A DNA stretch of 64,000 nucleotides. Source: Planococcus lenghuensis (GTDB lineage Bacteria > Bacillota > Bacilli > Bacillales_A > Planococcaceae). Below, one piece after another: positions 17,013 through 25,516 of this stretch. The notes below the pieces were generated by a model that worked only from the letters and a program-made list of their open reading frames with translations, searched no databases and was not told where the DNA came from. The translations under genes were made by a program, and so were the position numbers. Where the stretch lies: positions 3,266,001 to 3,330,000 of the forward strand of contig NZ_CP019640.1 of assembly GCF_001999905.1 (NCBI RefSeq), written 5' to 3'. How positions within the stretch are numbered: position 1 is the first letter of the stretch; the number at the start of each line of letters is the position of its first letter.

Positions 17013-17028
17013 AAGAACGCCTCCGTTC

Positions 17029-17940
17029 CTATTCTTCCCGCTGCTCCCGTTCCATCCGCTCCCGGTTGCCGCCGGAGACACCCGTCCCTTCTGCAACCGG
17101 TTCATGGAGATTGCCGGATGTATGTGGTGCCGGCGGTGCGCCTTCTTCCATCTGCAGCATGCTTTTTCCGGTGAGTTTCGATGTCAGGTTCGCCAGCAGG
17201 TCTCCGCCTGTAGCCGCCCCTTTCACTTTTACCCCGATTTCCACGCTTTCTTCCGGATCGTCGATCAGACCGATAATGGCATCGATCACTGTCTCCGGAT
17301 CATCCATCGGCTTCAGGCTGATTTCATGGCCGGTATAATTTCCGGCATGCACCGTCCACGGCGTGTCGGTCACCCACGGATGGACCATGCAGACGTGGAT
17401 GTCCTTCCAGTCCTCCAACGCCATTTCCTGATACAGTCCAGCCGTCAGTCCTGCAATGGCCTGCTTTGATCCGGTATAGGCGGCAGCGAACGGCGTCGTC
17501 ACTTTGCTGGAAAAAGAAGCAATATTGATCAACGTGCCATGCCCTTGTTCTTTGAATTGCCGCAGGGCCAGCCGGCTGCCGTACATTTCACCGAGCAAAT
17601 TTGTCTCGATCGTGCGGAGATGGTCGCGCAGCGGCGCTTCCGTAAACGAACCGAATACGCCCGTTCCGGCATTATTGATCCACACATCAATCTTTCCAAA
17701 AGCTTTCATTGTCTCGTTGAATAAGTTTTCCATGTCTTCTTCTCTGCTGACGTCTGTCGTCACGGCAATGGCATTCGTCCCAAGCCGGTTAGCCAGTTTC
17801 GAAATCACATCCGTCCGGCGGGCAGCGAGAGTAACGTTCGCTCCCTGTGCCGCCAGCCGTTCCGCAGTGCCTCTGCCGATTCCGCTTGATACGCCGGTGA
17901 TGACGACCGTTAGCCCTTCCCGAATACCCTGTTCTTCCAT
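17029..17940 (-). CDS. Short-chain dehydrogenase/reductase (copy 3 of 3)
   Basis: First gene of the tandem SDR set, 303 residues. It shows GVSSGIGRG near residue 17, NNAGTG near 90, the Ser of NIASFSSK near 140 and Tyr-x-x-x-Lys in YTGSKQA near 155, so all catalytic residues are kept. The tail has SGNLHEPVAEGTGVSGG followed by charged residues, as in the other two copies. The ATG at 17940 has GGGGGA upstream; an ATG six codons earlier lacks a site. The substrate is unknown. Confidence 0.88.
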   Translation of the reverse strand: MEEQGIREGLTVVITGVSSGIGRGTAERLAAQGANVTLAARRTDVISKLANRLGTNAIAVTTDVSREEDMENLFNETMKAFGKIDVWINNAGTGVFGSFTEAPLRDHLRTIETNLLGEMYGSRLALRQFKEQGHGTLINIASFSSKVTTPFAAAYTGSKQAIAGLTAGLYQEMALEDWKDIHVCMVHPWVTDTPWTVHAGNYTGHEISLKPMDDPETVIDAIIGLIDDPEESVEIGVKVKGAATGGDLLANLTSKLTGKSMLQMEEGAPPAPHTSGNLHEPVAEGTGVSGGNRERMEREQREE

Positions 17941-18061
17941 AAACGTACCGTCCCCCATCGTTTTGACGTTATCTTTCTGTACCCCTTGTTTTCAGGAGAT
18001 AACCCGGTAACCAGAAAACCCGCTGACCTTCAAATGGGATCGGCGGGTTTTCTATATGTAT

Positions 18062-18361
18062 CTACACTGGCATCATTTTCCGGCTCCAGCTTTTCAGCAC
18101 AGCTTGTTCCTTTCCGGGGTCAAGCCCCGCTTTTCGTTCCGTCTCCGTCCGGGCCGATTCCCAGGTTAGTGTGTCCCACATTATTTCACGGAGCGGTTGG
18201 AATGTCAGCCCTTCATTTGTCGCCCGCTGACCTCCATCGGCAGGAAGCTGGATTTCCTCATCCACCCACGTGTACATGCTCGCTGCTCCGCCAGCTGCCT
18301 GACACGTATTCCAGAATTTCCCCATTATCAAAACTTCAGCGGGGCTGGTCGCGTCGAATGT
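18062..18361 (-). pseudogene. Remnant of an NAD-dependent epimerase/dehydratase
   Basis: On the minus strand a frame of about 100 codons reads GTFDATSPAEVLIMGKFW, then YTWVDEE, GLTFQPLREIMWDTLTWE and a tail KAGLDPGKEQAVLKSW. These are the C-terminal blocks of NAD-dependent epimerase/dehydratases of about 330 residues. The Rossmann half is absent and an in-frame TAG lies just upstream of 18361, so this is a 5'-truncated fragment. It is the only coding-like sequence directly downstream of the T-box leader at 18434-18708. Confidence 0.7.
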
Positions 18362-18433
18362 GCCCGATACTTGCTATTTCTATAGGCTGTTTAGGAAAGC
18401 TCCGTGCTTCTCCCGGCATTCATTATTCTACCA

Positions 18434-18708
18434 AAATAAAAAAAACACACGAGCCCTTTTGTAAAAAGGACAAGTGTGTTTGATCTCGTGGTTCCATTCA
18501 GCTTTCCGTCTCCCGCTGATTGCAGCATGGGACGGCTCTGTACTCAGCATTAACGCAGCTGCCGCGGCACTGATTACTCATTATTCACCAGCGCTGCTCG
18601 AAGGAGGTATATTTTCCGGCTCAGTTAGGAAGCTTGCACCGTCGCTTTCCCTCTCTGGGAACCGGCCTGGAAAACACTTGTCCTTGTCATCGCATTTAAT
18701 ATTATCTT
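18434..18708 (-). ncRNA. T-box riboswitch, orphaned
   Basis: On the minus strand the T-box landmarks are in order: Stem I base AAGGACAAGTG, the AG bulge AGAGAG, GGTGCAAG, a specifier-loop strand GAAAATATACC, the T-box TGGAACCACG (18487-18496), and a terminator hairpin (acacacttgtcc / gggctcgtgtgt) followed by TTTTTTTT near 18440. The codon in the specifier position by the pattern GAA-NN-NNN-ACC is UAU, pointing to tRNA-Tyr; this reading is tentative. A strong promoter precedes it. No intact gene follows within the next 370 bp, only the epimerase fragment at 18062-18361. Confidence 0.85.
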
Positions 18709-18714
18709 GAAATT

Positions 18715-18743
18715 AATATATAAGACGATAACAGTTTCGTCAA
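18715..18743 (-). promoter_or_regulatory. Sigma-A promoter of the T-box leader
   Basis: Minus-strand TTGACG (complement 18738-18743), 17-bp spacer, TATATT (complement 18715-18720). It starts 11 bp after the GNAT gene stop codon. Confidence 0.8.
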
Positions 18744-18753
18744 CAGTTTTTGT

Positions 18754-19257
18754 TCATATCTCCAGAATATATTGAAAAAATGTGACAGATTTCTCCTGCT
18801 GTCTCACGTTTTCTTCCTGTCTGTTCATTTGTCGAAATCCATTATTCTCCAATACCTTTTGAGAAGCGAAATTGGTTGATGTCGTTTTAGCCTTGATGCG
18901 CTTGATGCCCGGTTCCTTCGCCAACAGCGATCGCACAGCATTCCGGCCGATTCCTTTTCCTGTGAAATTCTCGCCGATCCGGAAGCCGAGTTCCGCTTCC
19001 TGAATCGCCGGATCAATATCGATCAGATTGATGCGGCCGACGAGCTGTCCATCACTGGACCAGATCAGGTAAAAACGGGAAAGTCCTTGCGCTTGCTCAG
19101 CCAATAGCTCCTCATGTCTGACTTTGAAGACGGCCGGATCATAATAGGCCTCGCCCCGGCTTGGCACCGACTGTTCGAAAAGTGACCGGTTCCGGCGCTC
19201 GAAGTCCAGCAACGTCCCGGCGTCTTGTTCTTCCAGCAGCTTAATGACGATATCCAT
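18754..19257 (-). CDS. GNAT family N-acetyltransferase (RimJ/RimL-like)
   Basis: Acetyl-CoA dependent N-acyltransferase of 167 residues, with the pattern of ribosomal-protein or small-molecule acetyltransferases. The acetyl-CoA loop is GENFTGKGIGRNAV near residue 95, preceded by the strand AELGFRIG, and NFASQKVLENNGFRQ near 128 is the conserved C-terminal block. GAGGTGAGG precedes the ATG. It begins four bases after the stop of the second GNAT gene and is the last gene of a three-gene operon. The substrate is unknown. Confidence 0.85.
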   Translation of the reverse strand: MDIVIKLLEEQDAGTLLDFERRNRSLFEQSVPSRGEAYYDPAVFKVRHEELLAEQAQGLSRFYLIWSSDGQLVGRINLIDIDPAIQEAELGFRIGENFTGKGIGRNAVRSLLAKEPGIKRIKAKTTSTNFASQKVLENNGFRQMNRQEENVRQQEKSVTFFQYILEI

Positions 19258-19261
19258 ATCC

Positions 19262-19804
19262 TCACCTCAATCTTCCCATGACGACTGTATTATAAAATTT
19301 GCCATCCGACAGGGTTTTGTCGTTGACCAACACACCTTCTGCTTGAAACCCCAGTTCCTCATATAAGCGGATGGCCGGTTCGTTGGTTTCCAATACATTC
19401 AAAGTCAGCTTTGCAAGTCCGCTTTCGTCAGCCCATTTGATGGATTCACTCAAAAGATTCTTCCCAATGCCATTACCCCAGTAGGCTTTCAAGACGCCGA
19501 TTCCAAACTCCGCTTTATGTGCAAACCGCTTCAGTTCATTTCCTTCACAGCGTGAGAACCCGACAATCCGGCCATCTGCGATAGCCACCAGGAACAAGTT
19601 CCGATCACTCTCTGTGTCCGATCGGATCAATTGTTCGAATCCCGATGCATCGATGAATCCTTCCCCCGGTTCCCGGTCCAGGTTTTCCGTCTCGCTGTCC
19701 ATCTGGAGCCGGAGCTGAGACAGTTCCGCTGCATCTTCCTGTCGGGCAGAGCGGATGAGATAAGGGAGTCCGTTTCTGCAGAATCGTTGTTCGGCTACTT
19801 TCAT
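19262..19804 (-). CDS. GNAT family N-acetyltransferase
   Basis: Acetyltransferase of 180 residues. The strand AEFGIGVLKAYWGNGIGKNLL near residue 105 (in two blocks) holds the acetyl-CoA pyrophosphate loop, and LNVLETNEPAIRLYEELGFQ near 140 is the conserved family end. The ATG overlaps the stop of the upstream kinase-like gene by four bases, so translation is coupled. It differs clearly from the following GNAT protein, so the pair is not a recent duplication. Substrate unknown. Confidence 0.87.
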   Translation of the reverse strand: MKVAEQRFCRNGLPYLIRSARQEDAAELSQLRLQMDSETENLDREPGEGFIDASGFEQLIRSDTESDRNLFLVAIADGRIVGFSRCEGNELKRFAHKAEFGIGVLKAYWGNGIGKNLLSESIKWADESGLAKLTLNVLETNEPAIRLYEELGFQAEGVLVNDKTLSDGKFYNTVVMGRLR

Positions 19805-20874
19805 CCCTTATTCAGCTCCAATTGTGCGATTCTCTTCCAAGCCTTCACAAAACTTTCGGCCATCAGTTCCGCTTCCATGTGCTGCGACCCGACCTGTTCG
19901 AGAAAATATGAACTTTGATACGCATACTTGATTGGCGCAACGGCTGCCATATAATCGAACATCGTGATCAACCGGTCGTTTCGCACGTTGGGATCAAGTG
20001 CCAGCAGGTAAGCGTCCCGAAGCTGTAGCTGTGCAGCCGACCATTGGATTTTATGCTTATGGCCGCTGTAGCTGTTCTCGAATTCCGCTGCTTCGTCCAG
20101 CAGCTTCTCCAGTGAAAATAACGGACAGCTGATCACCGCTTCCTCGAAATCAAAGACGATGACTTCCCCGCCTTTAGTACGAATAGCGTTATTGCTGTGC
20201 AGATCCAAGTGGTCGATGGAATACGGAAGCGAAAACCCGTCCAGCTGACCGCATAATTCAGCCATGGCTGACGCCATCCGATCGAGAATACCGGCATCGC
20301 AGATCGCCAGCAAGTCCTCTTTTCCATCCAGATTGTTTTTAATCAGCTGCTCCTGCTGCGCCGTCCATTGCGGCCGATAGACATTCTTGGCATGTTCGAC
20401 AAAAACCGGCAGCTGCACAGCGAGATGCCGCAATGAATAATAGGGAATGGCATGTTCATTGGCAATCGGCGTAAACTGTTTCTGAAGGTCAGCCATCTGC
20501 TTGGCTATATCGATTAATGCATTCAAATTCGCTTCCTCACGGATAAGATGGCCGGAAAATTTTTCAAACAGAAGCCAAGTCAATCCGTCTTCTGTCTTCC
20601 CATTGATATATACAGGCACCGCCCCGGAGTTCAGCTGGGACAATGCCGTATAGATCGCCGGAGATGACTGAAAGATCGGCAGAAATGCAATCTTACAGAC
20701 CACTTCCTGCACGGAATGCCCGTTATATACATGAAATGACGCAGTAATGCCCCAGTCATTCGACCTAAAAATTGTAATCGGCCCTTCCACTTTCCTTGAA
20801 TCAGGAATGGAAGAAGCAATCCACTCCCTAACATCTTCCAATCGCACACGGTCATTCCATTTTAACTCAGCCAT
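19801..20874 (-). CDS. Aminoglycoside phosphotransferase-like kinase
   Basis: Protein-kinase-like small-molecule kinase of 357 residues. The catalytic loop IDHLDLHSNNAIR near residue 225 (Brenner-type His-x-Asp-x-x-x-x-Asn) and the metal-binding VIVFDFEEA near 240 are intact; VVCKIAF near 60 may provide the ATP-binding Lys. A long helical C-terminal part follows. The natural substrate could be an antibiotic, a sugar or a choline-like compound; the sequence does not decide. GGAGGGG precedes the ATG. First gene of an operon with two acetyltransferases. Confidence 0.8.
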   Translation of the reverse strand: MAELKWNDRVRLEDVREWIASSIPDSRKVEGPITIFRSNDWGITASFHVYNGHSVQEVVCKIAFLPIFQSSPAIYTALSQLNSGAVPVYINGKTEDGLTWLLFEKFSGHLIREEANLNALIDIAKQMADLQKQFTPIANEHAIPYYSLRHLAVQLPVFVEHAKNVYRPQWTAQQEQLIKNNLDGKEDLLAICDAGILDRMASAMAELCGQLDGFSLPYSIDHLDLHSNNAIRTKGGEVIVFDFEEAVISCPLFSLEKLLDEAAEFENSYSGHKHKIQWSAAQLQLRDAYLLALDPNVRNDRLITMFDYMAAVAPIKYAYQSSYFLEQVGSQHMEAELMAESFVKAWKRIAQLELNKG

Positions 20875-21017
20875 CGAAACCCCTCCAAAAGAACTAGTGC
20901 TCCCGGCGCCAGTTTTTCTTCTGATTCAATTTTACTGCAAACAGAAAAACTGTACAATTGCTTCTTTAAAGAAGCAGTAGGATGAGTCAGACGCTGAGTC
21001 CGTGAAATTCTCTCCAG

Positions 21018-21045
21018 CAAAAAAACTCCTGCAAATGCAGGAGCT
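21018..21045 (-). terminator. Terminator of the coiled-coil protein gene
   Basis: Minus-strand stem ctcctgca / tgcaggag followed by TTTTTTT. Confidence 0.9.
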
Positions 21046-21102
21046 CAGTCATCGGCAGAAGGGGCAGCTGTCTATTAGTCCGTCTGCTTTAGTCGTTGAT
21101 TA

Positions 21103-22542
21103 TCAGTTGCCTTCATCTTCATCTTCGTCCTCGTCTTCTTTTTCTTTTTCTTTCTCTTTTTCTTTCTCAGCAGCTTCCCGTTCTTTTTCTGCCGCTTTTT
21201 CAGCAGCTTCCCGTTCTTTTTCTGCTGCTTTTTCAGCAGCTTCCCGCTCTTTTTCTGCTGCTTTTTCAGCAGCTTCCCGCTCTTTTTCGGCTGCTTCCCG
21301 TTCTTTTTCAGCTGCTTTTCGTTCTTTTTCGGCCGCTTTCTCAGCAGCTTCCCGTTCTTTTTCTGCTGCTTTTTCGGCTGCTTTGCGTTCCTGTTCAGCC
21401 GCTTTTTCGGCTGCTTTGCGTTCCTGTTCAGCCACTTTTTCTACTGCTTTCTGTTCTTTTTCGGCTGCTTTTTCTACTGCTTTCTGTTCTTTTTCAGCCG
21501 CTTTCTCGCTTGCCTTTACTTCTTTTTCTTTTTGTTTTTCTTCTTTGGCTACAGCCTCTTGCACATCGTCAGCTCCATCGTCCTCAGATTCCAGCTCCTC
21601 AGATTCCGGTTCCTCCGACTCCGCCTCTTCGTGCTCTTCTTCATCTTCCAGAGCTTCCTCTGTGACTTCATCCGCTTCTTCATTAATTTCTTCCATAAGC
21701 TCTTCCTGCTCTTCTGCCAGCTCTTTTTCAAGTTCAGCAAGCTCAGCCTGGTACTCTTCTTCCGAAATTTCACCTGCCGCAAGCAACGCATCAAGCTCAG
21801 CCCGTTTTTCTGCGGCTTTTTCTTGCTTCTCTGTAATATCCGTCAGTTTTTCAGTAATTTTTTCTTCCCATTTCGCTTGCGCTTTTTCAATGTTTTTCTG
21901 CAGTGCTTCCCTTGCTTTCGGATTCTCGATCTGCTCCAGCGCTGCTGTCAGCGCCAGGATATTGGCAGCGAACTTCTCTTCCAATTCTGCCCGGAACCCG
22001 TCTATAGTATCCGCTTCACCTGAAGGTTCTTCCGTCACGGATTCCTCGTCAGGTTCAGTCTCATCCTCAGCTTCCGATTCTGCACTCTGCTCGTATTTCT
22101 CCAGTGCCGCCTCCTGCTGTTCGATGGCTTCCTGAAGAACTTCATTCGCCCGCTCCTCGTCCCCTTGGTCAAGGAGCGCCAGAGCTTCCGAAATGCGTTC
22201 TTCCGCAAATCCAGCCAGCAGCTCGGCCTCTTTCACTCCATCGAACGTCAGGGCCAACTGCACATTTTCCATCAGGTTTTTTACGAAGTAGAAGAAGTCA
22301 CCCGGCAGAAGCGAAGGGTCTTCAGCAGCCGTTTCATCTTCTTCCACTGCTGGTTCTTCTGTCTCCTGCTCTGGTTCTTCTTCAATAAGCACTTCTTCCG
22401 TTTCCGTTGTTTCAGGTTCCACCGGCTGTTCGTGCTGATCTGCTTGAATCGGACTTGCCCCGACTGTAAACGTGAGTGCTGTCGTAATAATACCGGTTGC
22501 TAACACGTTGCGGACCTTAAGATTGATCACGGGTTTTGACAT
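21103..22542 (-). CDS. Acidic secreted DUF5667 protein with long EKAAEKE coiled-coil tail
   Basis: Secreted, very acidic protein of about 479 residues. A signal peptide covers residues 1-34 (hydrophobic VLATGIITTALTFTVGA, then ADQHEQ). After a Glu-rich linker, the segment starting DPSLLPGDFFYFVKNLMEN near 75 and running to about 155 matches DUF5667. Further helices follow, and residues 330-479 are almost pure Glu/Lys/Ala repeats with 11-residue units such as EKAAEKEREAA, ending in an EKEKEKEDEDEDEDEGN tail. No transmembrane anchor or sorting motif is seen at the end. GGAGGA precedes the ATG; the longer frame is trimmed. A probable c-di-GMP-I riboswitch precedes it. Confidence 0.8.
   Translation of the reverse strand: MSKPVINLKVRNVLATGIITTALTFTVGASPIQADQHEQPVEPETTETEEVLIEEEPEQETEEPAVEEDETAAEDPSLLPGDFFYFVKNLMENVQLALTFDGVKEAELLAGFAEERISEALALLDQGDEERANEVLQEAIEQQEAALEKYEQSAESEAEDETEPDEESVTEEPSGEADTIDGFRAELEEKFAANILALTAALEQIENPKAREALQKNIEKAQAKWEEKITEKLTDITEKQEKAAEKRAELDALLAAGEISEEEYQAELAELEKELAEEQEELMEEINEEADEVTEEALEDEEEHEEAESEEPESEELESEDDGADDVQEAVAKEEKQKEKEVKASEKAAEKEQKAVEKAAEKEQKAVEKVAEQERKAAEKAAEQERKAAEKAAEKEREAAEKAAEKERKAAEKEREAAEKEREAAEKAAEKEREAAEKAAEKEREAAEKAAEKEREAAEKEKEKEKEKEDEDEDEDEGN
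21170..21530 (-). repeat. Intragenic tandem repeats coding EKAAEKEREAA
   Basis: Degenerate direct repeats of mostly 33 bp (11 codons, with 21- to 24-bp shortened units) run through the 3' part of the DUF5667 gene. Neighbouring units are nearly identical at DNA level, which suggests unequal crossing-over or slippage. Confidence 0.85.
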
Positions 22543-22617
22543 TTTTCCATTCCTCCAAAACAGTATTTTTGGTTCGGAGAATGTCGACATAACCCGTGTT
22601 CCCACAGGCTATTCTCC

Positions 22618-22735
22618 ATTCTTCAGCGGTTCAGCCGCCCTAGTGACGCGCACCGTAGGCCTGGAACTTTGCGTATCCACCTTTCGATGGAGCTGCCTTT
22701 TTCAAATGAGAAGCGCTGGAAGCTATTCGGTTTCC
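22618..22735 (-). ncRNA. Probable cyclic di-GMP-I riboswitch
   Basis: On the minus strand CATCGAAAGGTGGATACGCAAAG is followed by CCAGGCCTA, CTAGGG and CGGCTGAACCGC. This order matches the GEMM-I aptamer: GAAA tetraloop stem, ACGCAAAG joining segment, a CCTA/TAGG P3 stem and the closing GGTTACC-like tail. Below it a hairpin (GGAGAAT / ATTCTCC) and then CCAAAA / TTTTGG directly before the ribosome binding site may form the expression platform. Assigned by pattern, not by covariance model. Confidence 0.65.
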
Positions 22736-22872
22736 GACTTCTTTATGTAAATATACCCTACATATAAGCCAAAAGATACATTTTTTTAATGGATAAAAAC
22801 TAATTTTCCCGCCTTTGTTTCCACAATGAAAGTTAAGCATTTTGTGTTTAAAATCGGCGAATCGAAGACATC

Positions 22873-22906
22873 AAAAAAACCGCTCACCCTACCAGGGAGC
22901 GGGCAC
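22873..22906 (-). terminator. Terminator of the siderophore uptake operon
   Basis: Minus-strand stem ccgctc-cct / agg-gtgagcgg followed by TTTTTTT, just after the FhuF-like gene. Confidence 0.85.
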
Positions 22907-22910
22907 ATCA

Positions 22911-23624
22911 TCACTTCTTTTTCGGACAGGTGCCGCAATACTTGCCGGCACCCGCCCCTTCATAATGGAAGCAGCACGTCTGGCGAATCCGGATGCCGCC
23001 TTCCGGTTTTTCCCCGTGAAATTTCTGTAGCGGGTTCTTCCGTTCGCCGAACGCTTCTCCCGGCAGGCCGTCGATCAGCCAGCGGAAATCCGCCACCTTC
23101 CGAGCGCTGTCGACCGGTTCTTCCGCCATTCGCTTCTCATACAGCCAGTATACGTAAATGGCGACATTCTCCCATAACACCGGCCGCGGCACATTGCCGG
23201 CCTTCGATACCACCCGGACCAATTTCCCGATTTCAATGAACAGTTCCCAGGAAAATGCCCGGAACTCCTCTGTGTCAATCGGAGTTGTCTCCATGTCTTC
23301 AAGCAGTAAATACGGCAGCCATTTGCCATCCGCATTTTGCGGAACGAGTGCGCCTTCTATTGTATTCAGCCGGTGCCGATGGACTGTTGCGGTAAATAAT
23401 GCCGGCACAGCAAGCAGATATCCGAGCCGTTTGACGAGCTGCGACGCCGCAACCCGGGTTTCACCGGTTTTGAAATCCGCTTTGATGCCATCAATGAATC
23501 CATCCAGAAAGGCCTCGTCCGTGAATTGTCGGAGGGGGAACCGCTTTTCTCCCGGCGTTTCCATTACGACACGGAAGTCGGAAAGCGTCCTGTGAAAGTA
23601 TTTAACCGCTGGCAATGTCGGCAC
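22911..23624 (-). CDS. FhuF-like [2Fe-2S] siderophore-iron reductase
   Basis: Probably reduces iron from imported ferric siderophores in the cytosol. The product has 237 residues; the C-terminus carries [19 protein letters not shown], giving a Cys-Cys-x11-Cys-x2-Cys cluster at residues 217, 218, 230 and 233 as in FhuF-type [2Fe-2S] proteins. The body is helical with an IucA-C-like [15 protein letters not shown] segment. The GTG at 23624 lies behind AGGCGGGA and overlaps the end of the ATPase gene; the longer frame to 23813 lies wholly inside that gene and is rejected. Last gene of the Fur-controlled operon. Confidence 0.8.
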   Translation of the reverse strand: MPTLPAVKYFHRTLSDFRVVMETPGEKRFPLRQFTDEAFLDGFIDGIKADFKTGETRVAASQLVKRLGYLLAVPALFTATVHRHRLNTIEGALVPQNADGKWLPYLLLEDMETTPIDTEEFRAFSWELFIEIGKLVRVVSKAGNVPRPVLWENVAIYVYWLYEKRMAEEPVDSARKVADFRWLIDGLPGEAFGERKNPLQKFHGEKPEGGIRIRQTCCFHYEGAGAGKYCGTCPKKK

Positions 23625-24429
23625 GGCGCATCCCGCCTTTCGCACGCTTTCCTTTGCTGAACGGAATGCACATCGGCGTCCCGGAGAACGGGTCGCATGC
23701 CACCTGACAGCGCAGTCCGAACACGGAATGGACAAGCTCCGGCGTGATAATTTCTTCCGGGTCCCCCTGACGGAACACTTTCTTATCGTGAATCGCAACG
23801 ATATGATCCGCATAGCGGCAAGCCAGGTTCAGATCATGCAGCACCATGACAATCGTGCGCTGTTCGGTCTGATTCAGCTCAAACAGCAGATCGAGAATAT
23901 CGATCTGATGCGTCATATCGAGATATGTCGTCGGCTCATCGAGCAGAATAATATCCGTATCCTGCGCAAGCGTCATCGCAATCCATGCGCGCTGGCGCTG
24001 ACCGCCTGATAAGGAATCGACTTTCCGGTCGGCATATTCCGCCATGCCGGTCGCTTCCAGCGCATCGTTTACGGCTTTCTCGTCCGTTTTTGACCATTGC
24101 TGCAGCCAGCTCTGGTGCGGATAGCGCCCCTGTTTCACGAGCTGGAGAACCGTCAGCCCTTCCGGCGCCACAGATGACTGCGGCAAGATAGCGAGCTGAC
24201 GTGCGATTTTCTTCGTCGCCATGCTGGAAATATCCCGGCCGTCGAGCACCACGCCACCTTCCTGCGGCTTCAAAAGCCGCGCCATCGACCGAAGCAGCGT
24301 CGATTTACCGCAGCCATTACTGCCGATGAACACGGTGATTTCACCTTTCGGAATCTTGAGATCGAGCGCTTCAATGATATTCTCTTCTCCATATCCCAAT
24401 GTCAGTTTGCGCGTCGAAAGTGCCTCCAT
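23602..24429 (-). CDS. Ferric siderophore ABC transporter, ATP-binding protein
   Basis: Cytosolic ATPase of the FecE/FhuC type, 275 residues, powering iron-siderophore import with the two permeases encoded upstream. Walker A is GSNGCGKST at residues 36-44, the Q-loop is [10 protein letters not shown] near 82, the signature LSGGQRQR near 140, Walker B IILLDEPT near 160 and the switch His in VLHDLNLA near 197. GAAAGGGGA precedes the ATG. It lies 34 bp after the second permease gene and overlaps the FhuF-like gene by 23 bases. Confidence 0.95.
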   Translation of the reverse strand: MEALSTRKLTLGYGEENIIEALDLKIPKGEITVFIGSNGCGKSTLLRSMARLLKPQEGGVVLDGRDISSMATKKIARQLAILPQSSVAPEGLTVLQLVKQGRYPHQSWLQQWSKTDEKAVNDALEATGMAEYADRKVDSLSGGQRQRAWIAMTLAQDTDIILLDEPTTYLDMTHQIDILDLLFELNQTEQRTIVMVLHDLNLACRYADHIVAIHDKKVFRQGDPEEIITPELVHSVFGLRCQVACDPFSGTPMCIPFSKGKRAKGGMRRADIASG

Positions 24430-24463
24430 CTGTCATTCCCCTTTCTGTTCGTAGCGTCTTCCA

Positions 24464-25516
24464 CTATTTATTCCGTGAACGGTACAGCAGATAAATGAAA
24501 TACGGCGCCCCGATGGCAGCTGTGAACACGCCAGCCGGAATTTCAAGCGGCGCAAACGCTGTTCGGGCGATCAGGTCCGCAATCAGCACGATCATGCCGC
24601 CGATGAGTGCGGATACCGGCAGAAGTGCACCGAACGACGAGCCGACAAGCTGCCGGGCGATGTGCGGCGCCATAAGGCCGACGAAACCGATCCCGCCGGC
24701 GAACGCAACGGCACCTCCGGCGAGCGCACTGCTCAAAAACAGCAGCGTGAAGCGATCTTTCTGCACAGAACTCCCGGCGTTTACTGCGAGTTCCTCCCCG
24801 AACTCCTGCATGTTCAGCCGTCTGGCATAGAAAAACAGCACAATCGTCAACGTCAAAATCCACGGAATGACAGTCAGCACTTCATCCCAATTCGTGCCGT
24901 TGACACTGCCTGTGATCCAGATATTTGCGCGGGATGCGGTGAAAATGGGACCAAGCACCATCAGCATCGTCGTCATCGCCTGAACGGCGGCAGACAACCC
25001 GACACCGATCAGAACGAGCCGGACCGGGGCGACGCCGCTGCGCTTCCATGACAGGAGATAGACGAGAAAGCCCATTGCCACGGCCCCGATGAATGAGGCG
25101 AGCGGCAGCCACTGGATGCTGACGGTCAGCGTATTGCTCCGGTCACTGAACAGCGCAAGGAACGCCACGGTCGTGAACGATGCACCTGCTGTAATGCCGA
25201 TGATATCAGGTGAAGCCAGCGGATTGCGGATGATGCCCTGCAGGATGGCACCGGACATCGCAAGGCCGGCACCAGCGAACACGGCAAGCAGGATACGCGG
25301 CATCCGGAATGACCAGACAACGAGACGTTCCATTTCAGTTCCGATGCCGAGAAGGGCCTGGATGACCCGGTGCGGTGCGATGGCGAGCTGGCCGATGCCG
25401 AGACTTACAATCATCATTAAGAGCAAGACGGCGACCAAACCCGTTACGATTTGCAAGGCGCGCCGATTCATCAGAAATGATGCTCGCCCCGTGCGAAAGA
25501 TGAAATGCTTGCTCAT
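24464..25516 (-). CDS. Ferric siderophore ABC transporter permease (FecCD family)
   Basis: Integral membrane subunit of 350 residues with about nine to ten hydrophobic segments, starting after a short cytosolic basic N-terminus (residues 1-16). Conserved FecCD blocks are RMPRILLAVFAGAGLAMSG near 70, GIIRNPLASPDIIG near 92, the ATPase-contact region GGIGFVGLMAPHIAR near 270 and the C-terminal GAPYFIYLLYRSR. Its ATG overlaps the stop of the other permease gene (ATGA), so the two should pair as a heterodimer. Confidence 0.95.
   Translation of the reverse strand: MSKHFIFRTGRASFLMNRRALQIVTGLVAVLLLMMIVSLGIGQLAIAPHRVIQALLGIGTEMERLVVWSFRMPRILLAVFAGAGLAMSGAILQGIIRNPLASPDIIGITAGASFTTVAFLALFSDRSNTLTVSIQWLPLASFIGAVAMGFLVYLLSWKRSGVAPVRLVLIGVGLSAAVQAMTTMLMVLGPIFTASRANIWITGSVNGTNWDEVLTVIPWILTLTIVLFFYARRLNMQEFGEELAVNAGSSVQKDRFTLLFLSSALAGGAVAFAGGIGFVGLMAPHIARQLVGSSFGALLPVSALIGGMIVLIADLIARTAFAPLEIPAGVFTAAIGAPYFIYLLYRSRNK

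Noticed and set aside
21002-22135. Long plus-strand frame rich in Ser and Phe opposite the coiled-coil gene
   Set aside because: It is the complement of the Glu/Lys/Ala repeats; composition follows from the repeat DNA and there is no promoter or independent signal. The minus-strand frame has a signal peptide, a known domain and a terminator.
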